Assembly (NCBI RefSeq): GCF_010993735.1
Contig: NZ_WQNI01000017.1
Span: forward strand, 36,316 to 100,315
DNA length: 64,000 bases
Reading direction: 5' to 3'
Source of the DNA: Chelativorans alearensis
Lineage (GTDB): Bacteria; Pseudomonadota; Alphaproteobacteria; Rhizobiales; Rhizobiaceae
Shown here: positions 62,114 to 64,000 of the stretch, piece by piece
Position numbering within the stretch: position 1 is the stretch's first letter
Layout of the letters: the number at the start of each line of letters is the position of its first letter
Position numbers and translations under genes: made by a program
The notes under the pieces: generated by a model
What the model saw: only the letters and a program-made list of their open reading frames with translations
What the model was told of the DNA's origin: nothing
The model's database searches: none

Positions 62114-62226
62114 CGCGCGTCTTTCAACCACTGTGATGCCCACGGTCGCAACGGGTCAATCTAGCTGCGATCGGAACACGGCCTCTTACTGTGGGCGAAA
62201 TTCTCACCTGGAACAGGATTCATTCA

Positions 62227-63210
62227 GTGCTTGAACTGCCCACTGCGGCCGATGTAGCCGATGCAGCCCGTATGATCTCTGGCGTGGCGTTTCGGACGCC
62301 GCTTCTAGCCTCACCCGAGCTCGATAGCATTACCGGGGCCAGGGTTTTTCTGAAGCCGGAGACGCTTCAGCGAACCGGCTCCTTCAAGTTCCGTGGCGCC
62401 TACAACCGGCTTTCGCGCATTCCCGACGACCGTAAATCGGCCGGCGTCGTCGCGATGTCCTCTGGAAACCACGCGTTGGGCGTTGCCACAGCTGCCAAGC
62501 TGCTCGGCATCCGAGCCATCAACCTGATGCCGAAGGACAGCCCCGCGACGAAACGAGAGCGCGCCGCCGCTGCCGGTGCGGAGGTCATTCTGTTCGACCG
62601 CGAAAAGGACGACCGTGTTGCCATGGCCCGCGCCATCGCCGAGGAGCGTGGTGCCGTCGTCGTCCCGCCATACGACGACTTCTTCATCATCGCCGGGCAG
62701 GGTACGGTCGGTCGCGAGATTGTCGAGGACCTGAACAAGCTGAACCTCACGCCGGACGCGGTTCTCTTTCCGTGTGGAGGCGGTGGGCTGCTCGCGGGGA
62801 ATTCACTGGCTATCCACGAACAAGCACCGTCAACGAAGCTCTACTCCGTCGAGCCGGAAGGGTTTGACGATCACGCGCGATCGTTCATCGCAGGCGAGCG
62901 GCTTGCCAATCGAAAGGCCTCCGGCTCACTTTGCGATGGACTGTTGGCCCCGACGCCAGGCGAACTCACGTTCTCGATCAACAAGCAGCATGTCACGGGG
63001 GGATTGGTCGTTTCGGAGGAGGAGGTAAAGCGGGCCGTTGCTTTCGCATTCCGTGAGCTGAAGCTGGTCGTGGAACCATCCGGAGCGGCTGCACTTGCCG
63101 CTTTGCTGAACAGGCGCATCGATGTGACGGGCCAAACGGTTGTCGCCGTTCTATCCGGTGGGAATGTCGATCCAGGTCTCTTTGCTAGGCTCCGGACTCA
63201 TAACCAGTAG
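62227..63210 (+). CDS. PLP-dependent threonine dehydratase family protein, 3' end supplied by an IS
   Basis: 327 residues from the GTG at 62227 (AGGA upstream; another GTG at 62191). Lys54 in RTGSFKFRGAYN, SSGNHALGV, PCGGGGLLAGN and SGGNVDPG mark the same family as the gene at 32543; no ACT domain. The IS5-type element begins at 63189, so the last residues (RLRTHNQ region) and stop codon are read from insertion-sequence DNA. Only a few native residues are lost and the core is whole, so it may still work on serine, threonine or a hydroxy-amino acid. Confidence 0.83.
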   Translation: MLELPTAADVADAARMISGVAFRTPLLASPELDSITGARVFLKPETLQRTGSFKFRGAYNRLSRIPDDRKSAGVVAMSSGNHALGVATAAKLLGIRAINLMPKDSPATKRERAAAAGAEVILFDREKDDRVAMARAIAEERGAVVVPPYDDFFIIAGQGTVGREIVEDLNKLNLTPDAVLFPCGGGGLLAGNSLAIHEQAPSTKLYSVEPEGFDDHARSFIAGERLANRKASGSLCDGLLAPTPGELTFSINKQHVTGGLVVSEEEVKRAVAFAFRELKLVVEPSGAAALAALLNRRIDVTGQTVVAVLSGGNVDPGLFARLRTHNQ

Positions 63211-64000
63211 CTCACGGTGGCGGCAAGGCATACAGCGGACAGGTAGACATCTGCCCTTCGGTCATAACGGGTTCCGATACGGCGGAAATCCTTTAGCCGC
63301 CCAAACATGCGCTCCACGGCATTCCGATCTCGGTAAAGCGCTGGCGAGAAGCCGGGCTTATAGCGGCGGTTCGACTTCGGCGGGATGTTTGGAGCCGCCC
63401 CTGCCGCTTCGATCTGTAAACGGATTGCATTGCTGTCGTAGCCCTTGTCACCCTGTACCACGTCAACTTGCGAAGGCAGCATTCCGAGGAGTGATTCTGC
63501 CGCCACACAGTCGGGAACATGGCCACCCGTCAGGATAAATCTGATCGGGCGGCAGAGGCGGTCCGTGATTGCGTGGATTTTTGTTGTCAGGCCTCCACGC
63601 GAACGCCCGACATCTTGCAACTGCTCCCCCCTTTTCCGCCAGCAGCCGAGCGATGCGCACGAACTGCAGAACTGTCGATGAGCGCTTGGCTTGGCGGCCC
63701 TCCTGCGTCAGCCAAGGCGAGGAAGATGTCGCGCCATACTCCTTTTGCGGCCCAGCGTACGAAGCGGTTGTAGAGCGTTTTGCGAGGTCCGTATTCCTGC
63801 GGCGCATCTACCCATCGGCATCCGGATTTGAGAACATGCACAATGCCTGAGATCACTCGACGATCATCCACTCTCGGTACGCCGCGCACCTTGTTTGGTA
63901 AAAGTGGCTTAAGATCGTGCCCCCAGGCGTGGTGTAGGTGACGGCATTGGTCGCCATGCTCTCCGGCATGGGCCGGACTGATCAGCGTGCCACTGCCGGC
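63189..64000 (-). mobile_element. IS5-family insertion sequence, right end outside window
   Basis: The left end is at 63189 (GCTCCGGACTCATAACCAG) just after CTAG (63185-63188), the same type of target as the 51596 element. The transposase reads on the minus strand. An inverse copy of the end is not visible before base 64000, and by length (about 830 bp for the sister element) it should lie just beyond. Different sequence from the first IS, same group. Confidence 0.78.
63198..63930 (-). CDS. IS5-family transposase, two frames
   Basis: Frame A (from about 63930 to 63587) gives HDLKPLLPNKVRGVPRVDDR, RVISGIVHVLKSGCRWVDAP, and the first catalytic Asp in LIDSSAVRAHRS; its true start codon is unclear. 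Frame B (63620-63198) gives GRSRGGLTTKIHAI, Asp in VVQGDKGYDSN, and YRDRNAVERMFGRLKDFRR with the catalytic Glu. A run A4G6 at 63628-63637 (minus strand) is a likely -1 slippage site. DDE transposase; appears intact except that the N-terminus cannot be fixed. Confidence 0.78.

Noticed and set aside
63960..63985. Second end of the right-hand IS within the window
   Set aside because: GGCCGGACTGATCAG resembles the left end but in direct, not inverted, orientation; the true end is probably outside the window.
1..64000. tRNA or rRNA genes
   Set aside because: I looked for the T-loop pattern GGTTCRANNCC with a matching acceptor stem and found none convincing.

Overview
The window looks like part of the chromosome, or a chromid, of a GC-rich alphaproteobacterium, most likely of the Hyphomicrobiales (Rhizobiales). 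The reasons are many TRAP and TctC solute uptake genes, a heterotetrameric sarcosine-oxidase operon, IalB-family proteins beside a trimeric autotransporter, and IS5/IS66/IS630-type insertion sequences. No tRNA, rRNA or CRISPR array is visible. It reads as an accessory catabolic region broken up by insertion-sequence debris.

Region A (1-10.2 kb) starts with a truncated TctC-type binding protein. It faces a minus-strand operon of a second TctC protein, a 2,4-dienoyl-CoA-reductase-like SDR, an enoyl-CoA hydratase, a UGSC-like di-cysteine protein and two MmgE/PrpD proteins. A divergent BadI/MenB-like acyl-CoA hydrolase is followed by a thioredoxin reductase. I infer degradation of an unidentified organic acid through CoA thioesters. 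Region B (10.2-13.5 kb) holds a secreted alpha/beta hydrolase flanked by decayed DNA, including an IS66 remnant.

Region C (13.5-25 kb) has a minus-strand operon (M19 dipeptidase-like protein, ornithine-cyclodeaminase-family reductase, enolase-superfamily enzyme). Divergent from it are a LysR regulator and two complete TRAP operons, the second ending in another M19-like gene. Region D (25.8-34.4 kb) encodes hydantoinase-type HyuA/HyuB, a third TRAP system, a PLP-dependent dehydratase and a GntR/FCD regulator.

Region E (34.4-50.7 kb) has a GcvA-like LysR gene divergent from soxBDAG and an aspartate-dehydrogenase-like gene. A minus-strand operon (TRAP system, DapA-family lyase/aldolase, FAD-linked 2-hydroxyacid oxidase, SDR) follows. 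Then come purU, an aminotransferase and a divergent LysR gene. The same palindrome, GTATCC-N5-GGATAC, lies upstream of hyuA and of this fourth TRAP operon. This suggests that the GntR protein controls both blocks. One reading is amide or hydantoin hydrolysis feeding an N-substituted amino acid to the sarcosine-oxidase-like complex, with PurU helping to balance folate one-carbon units.

Region F (50.7-53.5 kb) is an IS graveyard with one intact 833-bp IS5-family element. Region G (53.5-62.1 kb) is a surface cluster: an AraC regulator, a small helical protein translationally coupled to a 1304-residue trimeric autotransporter adhesin, then IalB, an anchored four-cysteine protein, DUF4189, a second IalB and a DUF533 protein. 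Region H ends with a second threonine-dehydratase-like gene whose last codons come from another IS5-family element that runs to the window edge.
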